From positions 9,350,501 to 9,414,500 of the forward strand of contig NC_063275.1 in the NCBI RefSeq assembly GCF_910591885.1: a stretch of DNA of 64,000 bases. Reading direction: 5' to 3'. The stretch comes from Bombus terrestris (Eukaryota > Arthropoda > Insecta > Hymenoptera > Apidae). The notes beneath the pieces were generated by a model. That model searched no databases and was not told the DNA's origin. It saw only the letters and a program-made list of their open reading frames with translations. Positions 12,691-24,580 of this stretch are shown in pieces. How positions within the stretch are numbered: the first letter of the stretch is position 1; the number at the start of each line of letters is the position of its first letter. Made by a program: the position numbers and the translations under genes.

Positions 12691-14948
12691 ATCACGTAAA
12701 TTTTTATATAAGTGATAGTATTAGATGAAACGTGTGGAATGTTAAATGTTTGTCTGTTTTTTTTCTTTCCCTTTAGGGAAAAAGGTACTTTTGTAAAATA
12801 AAGAAAGAAAAAATTGTGTGGTAATTTAAAGCAAATACACATTTCGAAGGGAATCGTTTATCGCAAAATATCGACAGATCAAATTTGGAAACTGGGACTC
12901 TTTACCAATTTTTATGGGACTTTTTTTAATCACTTCGTTTATATGTACAAGCACCGAGCTAAACAAAAAGAGATGGTTTTGAAAGAAATAAAAAGAAAAA
13001 ACAAGAAATAGAAAAATTTATTTATAAATATGTTTATAATTGATGTAAAATTATAATTTATTATGCGTATAGATATATTATATTATATTATATCGTAATG
13101 TAGTATGTCCTGAGCTATAATTCTTATTTTCATAAAACATCATGCAAGTAATTTAGCATGTTCACTGCCAAAAACCCATTCTTTCTTGAGAATCTCATCT
13201 TATTTGTATCTGAACGCCTTACAAAGTTCTTCGCAGTTAAAAATAAATGTGATCGTTATAATCATCTCTGAAGTTACGAACAGAATATTTAAGTTTAAGA
13301 ACTTCCTATGAAATAGAATCTAAATTTCCATTTGAAACATTGACACTGAACTTGAAACCACGTAACCCTCGAAAATAAGATTATATTTCACATTCAACTA
13401 ATGATATACATGTCGTACAATATTTCTTCAACGATAAAATCCTGATCTTGTAATGATCTTAATAAACTACAATGTTTGTTTACTAATTAAAGCATTTAAT
13501 AGATTTTCAAAAATATTTATTATAATTTTATGAAATAAAATAAAATATACTTAAAATAACGGAAGAGATGTAGTTTTGAAATAATTTTATAAAGTAAACA
13601 ATTTGTAAAATTATTATTTTATTAATAATCGTATTGTGCTAATTTGCAAAACTAAAACAAAGTTGTCAAAATTATATATATCTAATATTTTGTTAACCAA
13701 ATATGGATTTTTATAATTTTAAAGTAATATGTATGGAAAAAACAACTAGAAAATAACGTGGTGGTTCATATTTTTATATTATAGCTTCTTATACGCGTCA
13801 GCGTTTTATTTATACGCAAAATTAAATAAGTAAGGAAGATAGAAAAAAATGTTATTTCAAAGATTTTGTATGTATAATATTATTATTTGGTCAAATATAA
13901 TTTAAACTTTGAATCTAAAATGTGATAATATCCATATTTATAAAAAGAAACGTAAATTTGTATTAATAAATAAATGAAAACTAAATATTTATTCTCATCT
14001 TCATTTGTATTTTACTTGTATTGTTTATTAAAAGGGAAAATAACTAAAAGAAGTGTGTGTGCGCGCGTGTGTATATCTTAGTTAAGTATTTTTTTAAGTA
14101 AATAAAAAGATGTGCAATCCAGTCATATCCAAAACCATATTTTTTTTTGTTTTTTATTAGTAGACTGCAGATTTTTATGCATGAATAAGGAATTAGTTAT
14201 TGATAATAGACTGATAATAATTGTTCTGCTGTTCCTGTAAAGGAGATATAGTACAATAAAATTTAAAATATTTGTGGTGTTATATCTTTTGGCCCATAAA
14301 TGATATCATATTATATTTTCAAATCATTTTAAACATTTTACAAAAACTTTATGTAAGATTTATTTGGTACGAACATTCAAGTACCAAATAATACAAGATT
14401 CAAGTCTGTGTTTTGCTTGGGTCGGAACCCGCACGACTAAATTACATTTTCTTATCCTGGCAGAAACGTTTTTCATTTTTCTTCTTTTTTAACTGAAATA
14501 ATCATAACCTCTGGCTAAGGTAGAAATGAGTTCCGTCCTTCTACGCTGACTTCGAATGTACAGACCTCGTTTCTCGATCAGAGTGACGTGGAATTTTCTG
14601 GTGTCTGTAAACAATTTCGTTTTTTCGGAATTTCAATCTTTTTTAAATCATGGAATCCCATTGGATAATCACCAACAATTACGTCGGTTGCCTGAAACCA
14701 GTTCTGCAATTATGCAGCAACTTACCATTTGATTTTGTATTCGTATATACGTGTTTCTGAAACTGGCACCATCATTTACCTTTTTCTTTTCTTATTTTTA
14801 TTACACGATGCTATGGGGAATAAGGATGAATGATGCTCGTTGCATTGACATACTTTGTAACACATAACAATTTGGAACAATAATAAATTTCTAATTTCTA
14901 ATTAGTAAGTTAAATGCAAATTAGATTAAACGCAATTAATATACGTAC
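12691..14948. other. AT-rich non-coding DNA with a GT/GC microsatellite
   Basis: No gene recognised. A short alternating GT and GC purine-pyrimidine tract lies at about 14052-14076. Confidence 0.55.
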
Positions 14949-14949
14949 A

Positions 14950-15136
14950 TACACTGTCGCTCAAAAGTATCCAAGCATTTTCTTATTTCTGACGGAATAT
15001 AATCTAATTACAAAATTATAAAAGAAGGCGGTGCCTTGATAAGTAATTTATACATTTAGTATTATTGTATCATTATAACGTGATAAACTTGATTTTTAAT
15101 AACCATTACCTGAGTCGGAGGACGTGTAGGGCGTTA
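14950..15136. mobile_element. possible Tc1-like terminal repeat and left part of a Gypsy LTR
   Basis: At about 14952 the sequence TACACTGTCGCTCAAAAG resembles the ends of small Tc1-like elements (compare 57682), but no partner end was found. The last 40 bases, up to the TTAA at 15137, may be the far part of a Gypsy LTR split by the piggyBac insertion that follows. Both readings are tentative. Confidence 0.28.
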
Positions 15137-15140
15137 TTAA

Positions 15141-15961
15141 CACGTTGACTGCCACGACACGCGTATTTGGGTGTCAGCAAAGTTTCTGGGCGGGCCGCGT
15201 AACCCATATTTGGGTGTCGCTTATTCGACTATTTGCGAAGGATCGTCGTAGGTATTTGAAAAGATATTCCATAATAATAAAACTGTTGAATTGTTATAAA
15301 AGTAATACGAAAATGGTTTATTAAAAAATTATTTAGAATGTAAAACTTTTAAGCATTCTATACATAACTGAGGTTGGTCGCGACAATTTGGACAATAAGT
15401 TGTTGTTTTCTTCAAATTCTTTTGTGCCTTTATTCGGTCCATTCGACGTCTTTTATTTACATAACATAGTTTGTATGCGCATCTAGTGTTTCTTCCGGAA
15501 TCATTCTTCCGAACGGCGATATTATGCCGACTCCGTCGAAGATAAGGATTTTTTTGAATTTTCAGACAACCCTAATAATTTTGCAACTAATAATTGTCTA
15601 AATATTCTAATATTTACATTCTTCCTTGTTGCAATTTTGTAAACCGTCAAAGCGTTTACGACAGAAATTCCCAGAAGGAGTCGAATGTCAAGTTTTCTGT
15701 ACCATTTGATTCCTTATCTAATTGTGGTGGCAAAAGAAACCATTTGGTTGGAATAATCTATGCCACACATTCCTTCATTATATTCAACAACAGCTTTGGT
15801 TTTAATGTTGCAAACAAACGAAACGAAAGATCATTCTTGAGACCAACGCATGAGCGACTCGCATTACTAAAATATCGATGGGAGCACCTAGCAACGCTTG
15901 GTACTACTGCACGCGTGGTCTGACGGACATTTCTTTGAAAACACGCGTGGCAGTCAACGTA
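15141..15961 (-). mobile_element. piggyBac deletion derivative, copy 1
   Basis: An 821-bp element flanked by TTAA at 15137-15140 and 15962-15965, the hallmark target duplication of piggyBac. Its ends are inverted repeats reading CACGTTGACTGCCACG on the left and TACGTTGACTGCCACG on the right (other strand). Inside, on the minus strand, is a broken C-terminal third of a piggyBac transposase. The catalytic aspartates are absent, so the copy is non-autonomous. A sister copy with the same internal structure starts at 42677. Near the left end the motif ACCCAAATA with TTTGGGTGTC forms short internal inverted repeats. Confidence 0.88.
15340..15830 (-). pseudogene. piggyBac transposase C-terminal remnant
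   Basis: Read on the minus strand, the sequence encodes the VVEYNEG-CGIDYS-QM region, then GIKWYRKLDIRLL and the Cys-rich C-terminus seen intact in the copy at 42678-43313. Here the frame is interrupted, for example by a stop just before GIKW. The upstream catalytic core (DDD/D) is missing. Known piggyBac transposases are about 550-600 residues, so less than 40 per cent remains. Confidence 0.8.
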
Positions 15962-15965
15962 TTAA

Positions 15966-16123
15966 AGTACTCGGTGTTTAACTTCAACAGTGTTTATTTC
16001 GGTGACTAGTGCCCGTCATTTTAAGTCGGACTACGGAATATGACCCACTAACGTAACATGACGTAACTAAGTTTTGAACTGCCCGCCCGGCATCCTTTTG
16101 ATTGTTTTGGATTTCGGGCTGCA
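15966..16123 (-). mobile_element. probable Gypsy LTR (part), interrupted by piggyBac
   Basis: On the minus strand, downstream of the Gypsy pol remnant, an A-rich purine stretch (CAATCAAAAGGA) precedes TGCCGGGCGGGCAG, which has the layout of a polypurine tract followed by the start of a 3' LTR near 16092. An AATAAA lies within it. The piggyBac TTAA lies 130 bp into this segment, so the LTR would continue on the far side near 15136. LTR boundaries and target duplication were not established. Confidence 0.4.
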
Positions 16124-17640
16124 TTAACGCGTCGCCGGGGTCGGCGCTGTTTTCATAAGGTTGACGATGTCGTCGGGTACTACAAAAGCGGGTTTCATTC
16201 GGTTTATGGAAACTGTTGTCTTTTTGTTGTTGGTTTCTATTGTAAAATTTTTACCTCCGCGTTGTATCACCTTATATAGCCCGTCGTAAGGTAGTTGTAC
16301 AACGCTGTTACCCAAGAATACGTATGGTGATGACGCGAGTTCGCGGTAGATGAACATTTTCTTCATGCCATGTCGTGCGATCGGTTGTAGTTCGATCTTT
16401 TTGATCTGTTCTTTTACTCAGTTCTTTTACTGAGTCGCGGGAGAAAAGAACTCTGCCGGTAATCGTATTCCGGTGCCATAGAAAAATCTCTACCCAGTTG
16501 CTTGTATCGTGACATTTGCTGCTTTCAGTTGTCGATGCAATCGCTCTACCATCCTGTTGGACGCGGGATAATAGGCCGTCGTGCGCAAAGGCTTGATGCC
16601 GAGTAACCGGCATAATACTTCGAATAGTTTTGACTCAAATTGGCGTCCTTGGCCGGATATTATTCTCAAGGGTACGCCGAAACGAGCTATCCACGTAAAA
16701 AGGAGGGCCGAATCAACAGTTGACTCTTCCATATCAGCTGTGGGGATTACTTCGGGCCAACGCGAGAAACAATCGATACACGTTAGACAATATCGGTATC
16801 CTTGCAAATATTGCATCACGATGATGTCTATGTGTATGTGTTCGAATCGGCCTGCCAATGCTTCGAATGTTCCGACTGCTGTGGATACGTGCCTGATGAC
16901 TTTACATTGCTGAGACGCAATCCATTGTCGTTACCAGTTTCGATAGTCCTTGTTTATCGATAGCCAGACGAAACGCATCGTCACCAGGTCAGCGGCGCGT
17001 ATCCCAGGATGGGAAAGTCCATGGAGCGAATTAAAATGCGCTGCACCGCGAGGGTTTCGGTACATACGATTGTACGGTGTCGCCTGATACGTCTCAATGT
17101 GTGATCAGGAAAACGTATCTTTTTTAATTGTAACGCGTATGTGCCGGAGTTTACGATGTCGCGTAACTCGGTGTCGTTCTCTTGTCTACAGATTTCCCTA
17201 TCGCTTCGATGCGAGTTAGAGCGTCTGCTACGTTGATGTCTTGTCCTTTGATATGTCGGATGTCAGTCGTAAACTGTCTAATATAATCGAGGTATCGAAA
17301 TTAACGCGGCAAATACTTATCGAGGTTCTGATTAAACGCGTACGTGAGGGGTTTGTGAACTGTATAAATCGCAAAGTTTCTGCGAACACTCCCACGGCGT
17401 GTCTAAATCGTTTAACCGCGATGTACATCGCAAGTAGTTCGCGATCATATGCACTGCATTTTCGCTGCGCGGGATCAGGGATTTCATAACGAATCGCAGC
17501 GGCTGCCATGCGTCGTTCACACGCTGCTACAGGACCGCTCCTATAGCATAATCAGACGCCTCTACCGCGAGGCTGACCGGCGCGCCTGGTATTTGATGCG
17601 GGGGCGCGTTCCGCAGGCCATGCGGCCAACACATGCGCTA
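16124..17640 (-). pseudogene. Gypsy (Ty3) pol remnant: RNase H and integrase
   Basis: Read from 17640 downwards on the minus strand, the sequence shows in order an RNase H start (EASDYAIGAVL), the SAYDRELLAMYIAVKRFRH motif, TDIRHIKGQDINVADALTR, an integrase zinc-binding region (HSLSHPGIRAADLV) and the integrase core. In the core are HIDIIVM, CIDCFSRWPE, GRQFESKLFEVL, LRTTAYYPASN and MVERLHRQLKAA. Several frameshifts and stops separate these pieces. The second catalytic Asp of the DD35E triad, normally in TDQGRQFE, is replaced: the copy reads ISGQGRQFE. The C-terminus reads NKKTTVSINRMKPAFV, typical of the Gypsy pol end. Protease and most of the reverse transcriptase are missing. Non-functional. 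Confidence 0.9.
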
Positions 17641-18335
17641 CAACCCTGGAACTTTCTCTACGGCCATGGGCTACATACCTATAAATATGTAAAACGAAAT
17701 ATTAACATTTGCATAAATGAAACAATTTATAGCATCTATAACCAAATGTCCAATATTTGGAATTTAAAAATGATTATTGCTTTGCATCTTTAATTAAAGT
17801 TTGTAATCAAAATTGAAGAACATGTTCAGGGACGATTGCAACATCATTGACCGGAGTCGATCAGATACCAGCTAAAGCAGCCTATCGATATATGCGATCA
17901 ATGGTAAGATTACGAAGAGATTAAAATTTTTTATTTTAAAATCCCTCGAACGATAAGATCGATACATGTACTCGTATCAAGCAGCTTAACTCTTCTCTGC
18001 TTCAATCGCCTTTGGCCAAAACTATTTTCTATGATTTTTGTTTCATCCTCATAATCCTTGACGTCACTTCTGTAGAACTTCGTTTCCGACAAATTATCGA
18101 AAGTCTAACATCTAATTCGTTATAATCGAAACACTTACAACTACACTGACTGTTCTAAGATGTTTTCTCGATCATGAAATGAACAATTATTCGACGACGA
18201 CCTTAATACATGTACGTCCCCATCCTAAGTAGCAGGACACTTACAAAAGAGGAAATAAATCTGAAAAATTATTTGGCAGCAATTAAAATTATTATTACTA
18301 TTATTTCGTTTGCATTATGAATTATTCGTATATTT
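17641..18335. other. non-coding DNA between Gypsy remnant and LTR
   Basis: AT-rich sequence without gene or repeat ends that I recognise. Confidence 0.5.
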
Positions 18336-18339
18336 TATA

Positions 18340-19130
18340 TGTCGGGTTCACATTATGATTAGGGTTAGGAGCGTGAAACGAATCTCCGTTTGGATTAGAC
18401 ATTGCAATATGCAATAGAGAAGATATTGACTAGTACAAATATGATTATAACAGAATTTGACAATCGTGGTAATTAGATACTCGAAATACTAATGACAATG
18501 ATCCTAGGTTCAATAACGAATTCGCGGTCAACGGGATAACAAAATGCGCTTTCTTCCAAAGTCCAAGTTGTACTCAACTTGCTCGTCTACGGTACAAGTA
18601 TTACTGAACTAACTTTTTGTTAAAACGTAGAATATTCACCGAGCTATGTAACTCACTTATGCGACCTCACGAGAGAGTGAAAATCCGCCCGAAATTCATG
18701 CTTCTAGACTAGAATAGCCCCTTAACTAAATCTTAAGATTTGTAACGGTTCCTCAGACTAGCTGAACATGTACTGTGGAGATGCGTCGATATCTGATAAT
18801 CATCTTACCCGAAGAATATTGTCTGCGTATGGCGAGCCACGGAACAGAAACCCTTGGAATGTTTACTGTCGAGTGCCGCTACAACTATTTCTTTTTAAGG
18901 AGAGCTACGCTATTACCCCATACCTTTGTTAGACAAAACGTTCATCCGTTGACCGCGGCTACGTTCGGCGACTGGTTGTCGCCTCGAGCTCAAGCTCATT
19001 ATTACAAATCTCAATCAAATTGAATGACCATAATTGCTTAATTACGGCTATGGTAGAATCTAGATTAAAGTGCTGAGAGTTTTTCCCAAAATTTGAAGGG
19101 GAAGGCTCCGGTGTTCTTTCATCTCCGACA
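18340..19130 (+). mobile_element. solo LTR, TATA-targeted family, copy A
   Basis: A 791-bp sequence starting TGTCGGGTTCACATTATG and ending CATCTCCGACA, so the termini are TG...CA with the short inverted repeat TGTCGG/CCGACA. It is flanked by TATA on both sides (18336-18339 and 19131-19134), a 4-bp target duplication. Conserved internal blocks shared with other copies include GGTCAACGGGATAAC near 18520 and TGCCGCTACAACTATTTC near 18874. No coding sequence. The LTR structure implies a retrotransposon that recombined down to one LTR; Gypsy is most likely, as some Gypsy lineages (17.6, 297) are known to favour TATATA targets. Confidence 0.82.
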
Positions 19131-19134
19131 TATA

Positions 19135-21681
19135 TTATAATAAGAATCTTTTTCGTTTATATTTGTTTCTCAATCACTGTTCGAACTAGTATTGGCATTT
19201 ATATTATTAGATCTTTTATTTCATTGTATCTGCAGTTCCACACATTCTGTAAATGATTCCAGGAATCAGATTCAAATTTCTGAAGATTCTATGAATTTCC
19301 TAACCAATTGTGAGATTTGAATTAGAAAATTGGAATTTTTTTTATTATGCATTCCAAATCGTAATATTTGTCATTTTGCATAAACATAAACAAACAACTC
19401 TGATTGATTGATCATTCCTTTATTGATCTACATTATGATGTTCTAATGTGTGTCGACACTGTTCTTTTATCAATATTTCTTAATAAATTATTGTTTCAAA
19501 CATTAAACAATATATTTTGGACACCTTTAAGGTAAAAGTAAATGAAAACAGAAATTTAAAAAATGTTTGTTACAAAGCATACGAATCGTAACAACTCGAC
19601 ATCGGTGAAAGAATGAAGTGCATGAATACTTAATTAGGCATTGTCCAGGTCAGTTAATCAGAGGCTTTTCAAACTGGAATAGTTTATGGCATGTACTTAG
19701 TCTGTGCGTGTCCAATGAAAGTACGATAAAGGATATGCAAATATCCAACGATATATGGTAACTTGAAATCAGTTATTGGGTATCGAGAATTTGATTGATT
19801 AGAGTGAGAGAATTTAGGGATGACGAGTAATTTAAGGTTGCCTTGTCGTAAAAATAGAGAGTTATTTCCCTAGAGAAACTCGTTACAAAAGGTAAAAGGG
19901 TTCCTTCTGGCAATTGTGAGAAATAATTCTCCATTTACTTCAAAACTTAGGAATCCTATGTAATCTATGTTATAGATGTTTGACAATGAGTGAATAATTT
20001 GATTTGACCATACAGTATTTTTATCTGTCAATATCTCTGCTAAGTTTGCCAGATATTTTAATTTTTCTTATATTACAATTGTATTGACCCCGTACAGAAT
20101 CAGATCCGACTCAAGTTAAACAGTAACGGTAATGTTTTCTTTCACTTTTATTTTCGATCGTGTAATAATTTTGATATTCATTGTCACGAAGCTAAACTTA
20201 TAATTTCAATCATGCGAAATTAAACCTAGATATTACCTATTATAACGTTACATAATATGAATTTTTTTCTTATATTTATCTAAAATTCTATAATATTTAT
20301 CTGTCTTAATCTAGGATTTCAAACGAGATAATAATTCTTAAAGATTTTAATAATCTCCTAATAATATTTATGGCTTACCTCATTTCCTGGTTAGGTAATA
20401 CCTATGAATGAGGATGCAAGCTTCTTGTAACTCTAATTGATTTTGCGAAACCGCATTCTAAAGTACAATTTTTATTCTCGATCTGTCTATTCTATATCAT
20501 CGGGTATAGAAATTTGGATCTCCTTACACAATTGAATTAGCTAGTATTATCGTTACTATTATATTATTTTGTTAAACGTTTGAAACATTTACTAATGTAA
20601 TTTTTAAATATTTGTATATGATTAAAGATATTTATGTAAGCTGTAATAGATCATTATTAGCATTTAGAATTTCTTATATGATAGTAACAAATTCTAAGAT
20701 CAAATGGAACGTTCAAATTGTAGGTTAAATGAAATTTTGCAAACACACAATCGAATTTCATAAATTACAAATTTGGCCATCCTAGTCGACTAATATCAAT
20801 TCGCTAATATTATTAATTGGTAAATTATAGTGAAAGATGGTCCTGGTTAATAAAGGACGTGTTAACGAATAACCGAATAAAGTTTTGCTGAACTTTCGTA
20901 TTGATATTAAAAAATTCTAACTGATATGAGGATTTTGTCACACCACAAGACGCGGCTATTTCTCAACGTCAGCTATTATCCGCTACTCCGAATGTCACAA
21001 TGGTCATGAATGTTTTAACGACATACAAAAGACTGACAGCGACCAATTTACACCAGCTCGTCTGCATTTTCTGTTACAATTGAGCAGACCGCTGAAACTT
21101 GCGAAAAATTCCTATGTAACAGAATCTGGCCGTTTGCGTCGAGAACAAATCACAATGGCAATTTCAATTGAAATTACAAGTTAATAAAAGTTTAACGACT
21201 CATAATTTCTGTTATGAAAAGAATTGTCGCATTAAAATTTTATACATTTAGAAAGTTCTTGTATGTATGTAGAGATAAAATTACCTAAAGCTACGACCAT
21301 TGATAAAAGTTAGCATATTTATAAAAAAATAAGATACACTTGAAGAATGATAAAGAAACCTATTGATATTTTTCAGAGTCATTACCTTTATTATTTAGCA
21401 CTTTGTGAATGTACAAATTAATGGCACATCAATGGCAAATTAATAAGTAGAAGTGTTATTTATTATGATTTTGTAATGTTATATTAAAAAATTTAGATTA
21501 CCTTTTTTAATGATCATCTTAATTTTAAGTATCACTGCTTGAGATAGTGTTAGTAGTCTTTATGTCAGCTTAGAAGAACTTTTTTTATCTAATTACTATA
21601 TATACATTACATATACAAATGACATATATATATACAAATTTTTTTTAAGCAATAAAATAGTTTCACAATCTTTGTCAAATA
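19135..21681. other. AT-rich non-coding DNA
   Basis: About 2.5 kb without a gene or a repeat I recognise. The segment at 20930-21180 has slightly higher G+C but no motif. Confidence 0.5.
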
Positions 21682-21683
21682 TA

Positions 21684-22093
21684 CAGGGTGGTTGGTAACT
21701 GGTGATACAGGCGGAAAGGGGGTGATTCTACGCGAAAAAAGAAGTCGAAAATATAGAATAAAAAATTTTTCGTTTGAGGCTTTGTTTTCAAGAAAATCGA
21801 CTTTGAATTTTGGCTCGGTACGCGTGCACTTTATCACGTCTCGTTATAACGGATCTCACTGTAGATCGTTGTCTCGATGGATATTATCGCAGTTTAAGTT
21901 TGTTTTTGCCATAACGGAAAATTAGGAATACATAATGAAATAATATGAAGTAATCATAAAGTTTATTATTACAAAAATTGCCGAAAATGTTGCCCATTCT
22001 GCCGAATACATACTTCTGCTCTTCTAGTTAAATTTCTATGAACACTTTCTAACGTATTCGATTGTTTTAAAGTATGAAAGGCTACAATAAAGG
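21684..22093 (+). mobile_element. fold-back element family A, copy A1 (one arm plus spacer)
   Basis: Starts after TA with CAGGGTGGTTGGTAACTGG and continues with a block conserved in all copies (TTCTACGCGAAAAAAGAAG, TTTTCAAGAAAATCGAC, GGTACGCGTGCAC). After the arm it matches the spacer of the copy at 35159 in reverse orientation, up to about 22093. The second arm is missing, so the copy is truncated. No transposase; a 77-codon plus-strand ORF lies in the arm and is not informative. Confidence 0.82.
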
Positions 22094-22640
22094 CTACAAT
22101 ACCTATTTTCACTTCATAAATTGGTCTATAGTTAACATTTGTTTATAGAAATAAATAATCAAATAACTATTGCGACGTTACTATCTGCAACAAAATTGGA
22201 ATTATACTTTGCCAATATCGCTAATTAAATATTAACGTAAATTAAATATTAACGTTAAAGGTATTGACGACTAAAGCATAAAACAAAAGAACTGAAATTA
22301 ATGAAATATAAAAAAATATAATGTAAGAAAAAATGGAAGTATTTACGTATGTATTTTACAACAAATTATTCAAATTCTCAAAAATGTTGTTACTTCACAA
22401 TATTTTTAATATTTTAATAATTCTAATATTATATGTTCAATTATTTTCGTGTATCATATCAAGTTGAAATATGTAGAATCCACCAATGACTCCTTTCCTC
22501 TCAAATGGTTCTTTAAGAAACAACATATCCCAATCTTTGACACTTCCAGCTATATACGTATATTATACATTGCCCTAACGTCCGATTAAATTTGCAAACT
22601 TTCTCAACATCTCCTTCACCAGCGATACTTCTACTTCATT
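22094..22640. other. AT-rich non-coding DNA
   Basis: No gene or repeat recognised. Confidence 0.5.
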
Positions 22641-23170
22641 AAATCAAATCCAGGCGAAGACACGTTGTTAAGTTTCCCGGTTGCTGCCTTAACAACGCGC
22701 GCTATTTCAACGCAATTCCATCTCGATAGAATTTTCATGGTAAAAAAAACTTGCCCTCTAAGAGAAAAAAAGTTCACTTATCGCAAAAAAAGAGAAGGGT
22801 TTGGAAAGTATTCCGAAACCAATTTTCTCGCTCGTCACCACGTTTTATTTCACAGAAATCTCATGTCTCGGTCTAATCTCGCCTGTTTCCCGCTTCGATC
22901 GCGACATTTTCCCATCGTCCCTCGACTCAGCACCGGAGATCGATGAACATGAAATGCGTGGCACATGCAAGTTGGACGCTTGTATTAACGTAAAAAGCTT
23001 TTACCCTTGTCCCCAAGTCTGCGCCCTTCTTTGTCTTTCCGTCACAAAATCGTTTTCAGGAATCGTTTTCCCCTTTCGCCTCTCGACTTCGACGATAAAT
23101 TCTGCATGGCCGAATAGAAAATTCACGTTGCTTTACTGCTATCGCGTTTTATATTCTTATGTTTAGCTTT
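22641..23170. other. CpG-rich block with overlapping plus-strand frames
   Basis: About 530 bp of raised G+C, open for 93 codons (22665-22946) and 121 codons (22801-23166) in two plus-strand frames. The translations show no domain I recognise. It may be regulatory or exonic. Confidence 0.28.
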
Positions 23171-24298
23171 CTTTTTAATTTTATTTCGAGAGAAAATGGA
23201 TTGAGGAAAAAATTGTACGTTTAAAGGCTGAATTGATGTACTACGCATGACATGGGATTTGACGTTTTAGAGATTGATTCGATATTACGGTTGGAGATTA
23301 CTTTCCGTGCTTTTTATGTCTGATGCAGTGTAAAGAGATTGAGTTGGTAAAGACGAATATGAGGAACGGAGTGAGAAGTGTAAGTATAGGCTGAAAAACA
23401 ATTTGTCAATTGCATTTGTCAATACATATAATAACAAAAGAGAAGTCTTAGTTTTCCAGTTTAATTATTTATTGTTATTTATTATTAATATCATTTATTT
23501 TGTTATTTTATATGTCATTGTGTTATTCTTATTTTATATACTGTATTAAATTATAAGATAATCATATACTTGGACTCATATGAATCACACAAATTACTAC
23601 GAAGTTTAATTAACGAATATAGATGATATGGAGAGTATATTAGAAGATTATGTTTCTATTGGATGATATTCTCATATTTTACATATTTTACATACAGTGA
23701 CTGTAATGAAAATTATTAAAAGAGACCAAAAAATATTATTAAAAAAACATTTTAATATATAACTATATATCTTTAATTACGATTTTTAATTTATACGTTA
23801 TTTTTATTATAGAATCGATGAAAGATTCAATAGCATATTTTATCGCATAAATTCTCTCAAGTGTGAGTAAATTTTAAATAACATGAGTGACCAGAGTAAT
23901 TCCTTAAATATCAACCAAATCGGATACAGTCACTCAAATAAAAACTTTCATAATCAAATCTGCCATATGGTGACGGCTGCAATATCTTCGTTCATTTTTT
24001 CATCTGTTACTGGCCACAGACACAAACTCGCCAGTAAAGATGATAACTAACGTCAACTCGATAAATATATTAGCAGATTCTTTCATTAACGCTGTTATAA
24101 TTGAATTTTTCAGTTGTCTTGGATTGTGAACGACATTGAAATATTCAATCTTCGTTTGGTCATTCGATATTCTATTTTTTTCGTCAAAAAGATACTTCCT
24201 ATTAATAGATAGATATTTTTTTTTTATTTATGAGTACTTTATAATCAATTCTCACATTGAGAATTTTGAGCAAGTTTCTCTGGCGTGGCGCAGTGACA
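23171..24298. other. AT-rich non-coding DNA
   Basis: No gene or repeat recognised. Confidence 0.5.
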
Positions 24299-24299
24299 T

Positions 24300-24580
24300 G
24301 GCTAATTATTTATAATAAGTTTATTTCTAGCTGAATCTAGTGCTCAGGTCTGACGGATAGTGTTTTCTTAGCTTGCGAATTTGTTCCGACGTGTTAAGTA
24401 ATTTATTAATTAGGGGGTTTCGATGTTTGACTCTTTTGCTATATCTATTGCTATATTTTGATATTTCTTCTTTGACTGTGGGTATCTTGAGGTCGCGATG
24501 TACTACTTGTAACATACCAGGGTGCATCTATTATGGATCTTAGAGTTTTCGATTAGAAGCGTTGAAGTATAATAATATTA
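24300..24580 (-). pseudogene. jockey-type LINE reverse transcriptase C-terminal remnant
   Basis: On the minus strand the sequence shows QRF-SKTLRSIIDAPWYVT followed, after a frameshift, by VHRDLKIPTVKEEISKYSNR and ends RKLRKHYPSDLSTRF. These are the motifs at the C-terminus of jockey-clade non-LTR ORF2 proteins, where WYV..N...H.DL.IP.V..EI and a final PxDL are characteristic. Only the last 90 or so residues remain and the copy is 5'-truncated, as usual for LINEs. A second copy lies at 53036-53540. Confidence 0.82.

Noticed and set aside
15594..15923. 109-codon plus-strand frame
   Set aside because: It is the antisense of the piggyBac transposase remnant; the minus strand carries the recognisable protein motifs.
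18358..18372. Telomere-like GATTAGGGTTAGG inside LTR copy A
   Set aside because: Other copies of the LTR read ATTAGAGTTAGG or GATTAGGATTAGG at this point, so it is LTR sequence that happens to resemble the insect TTAGG repeat, not an interstitial telomere.
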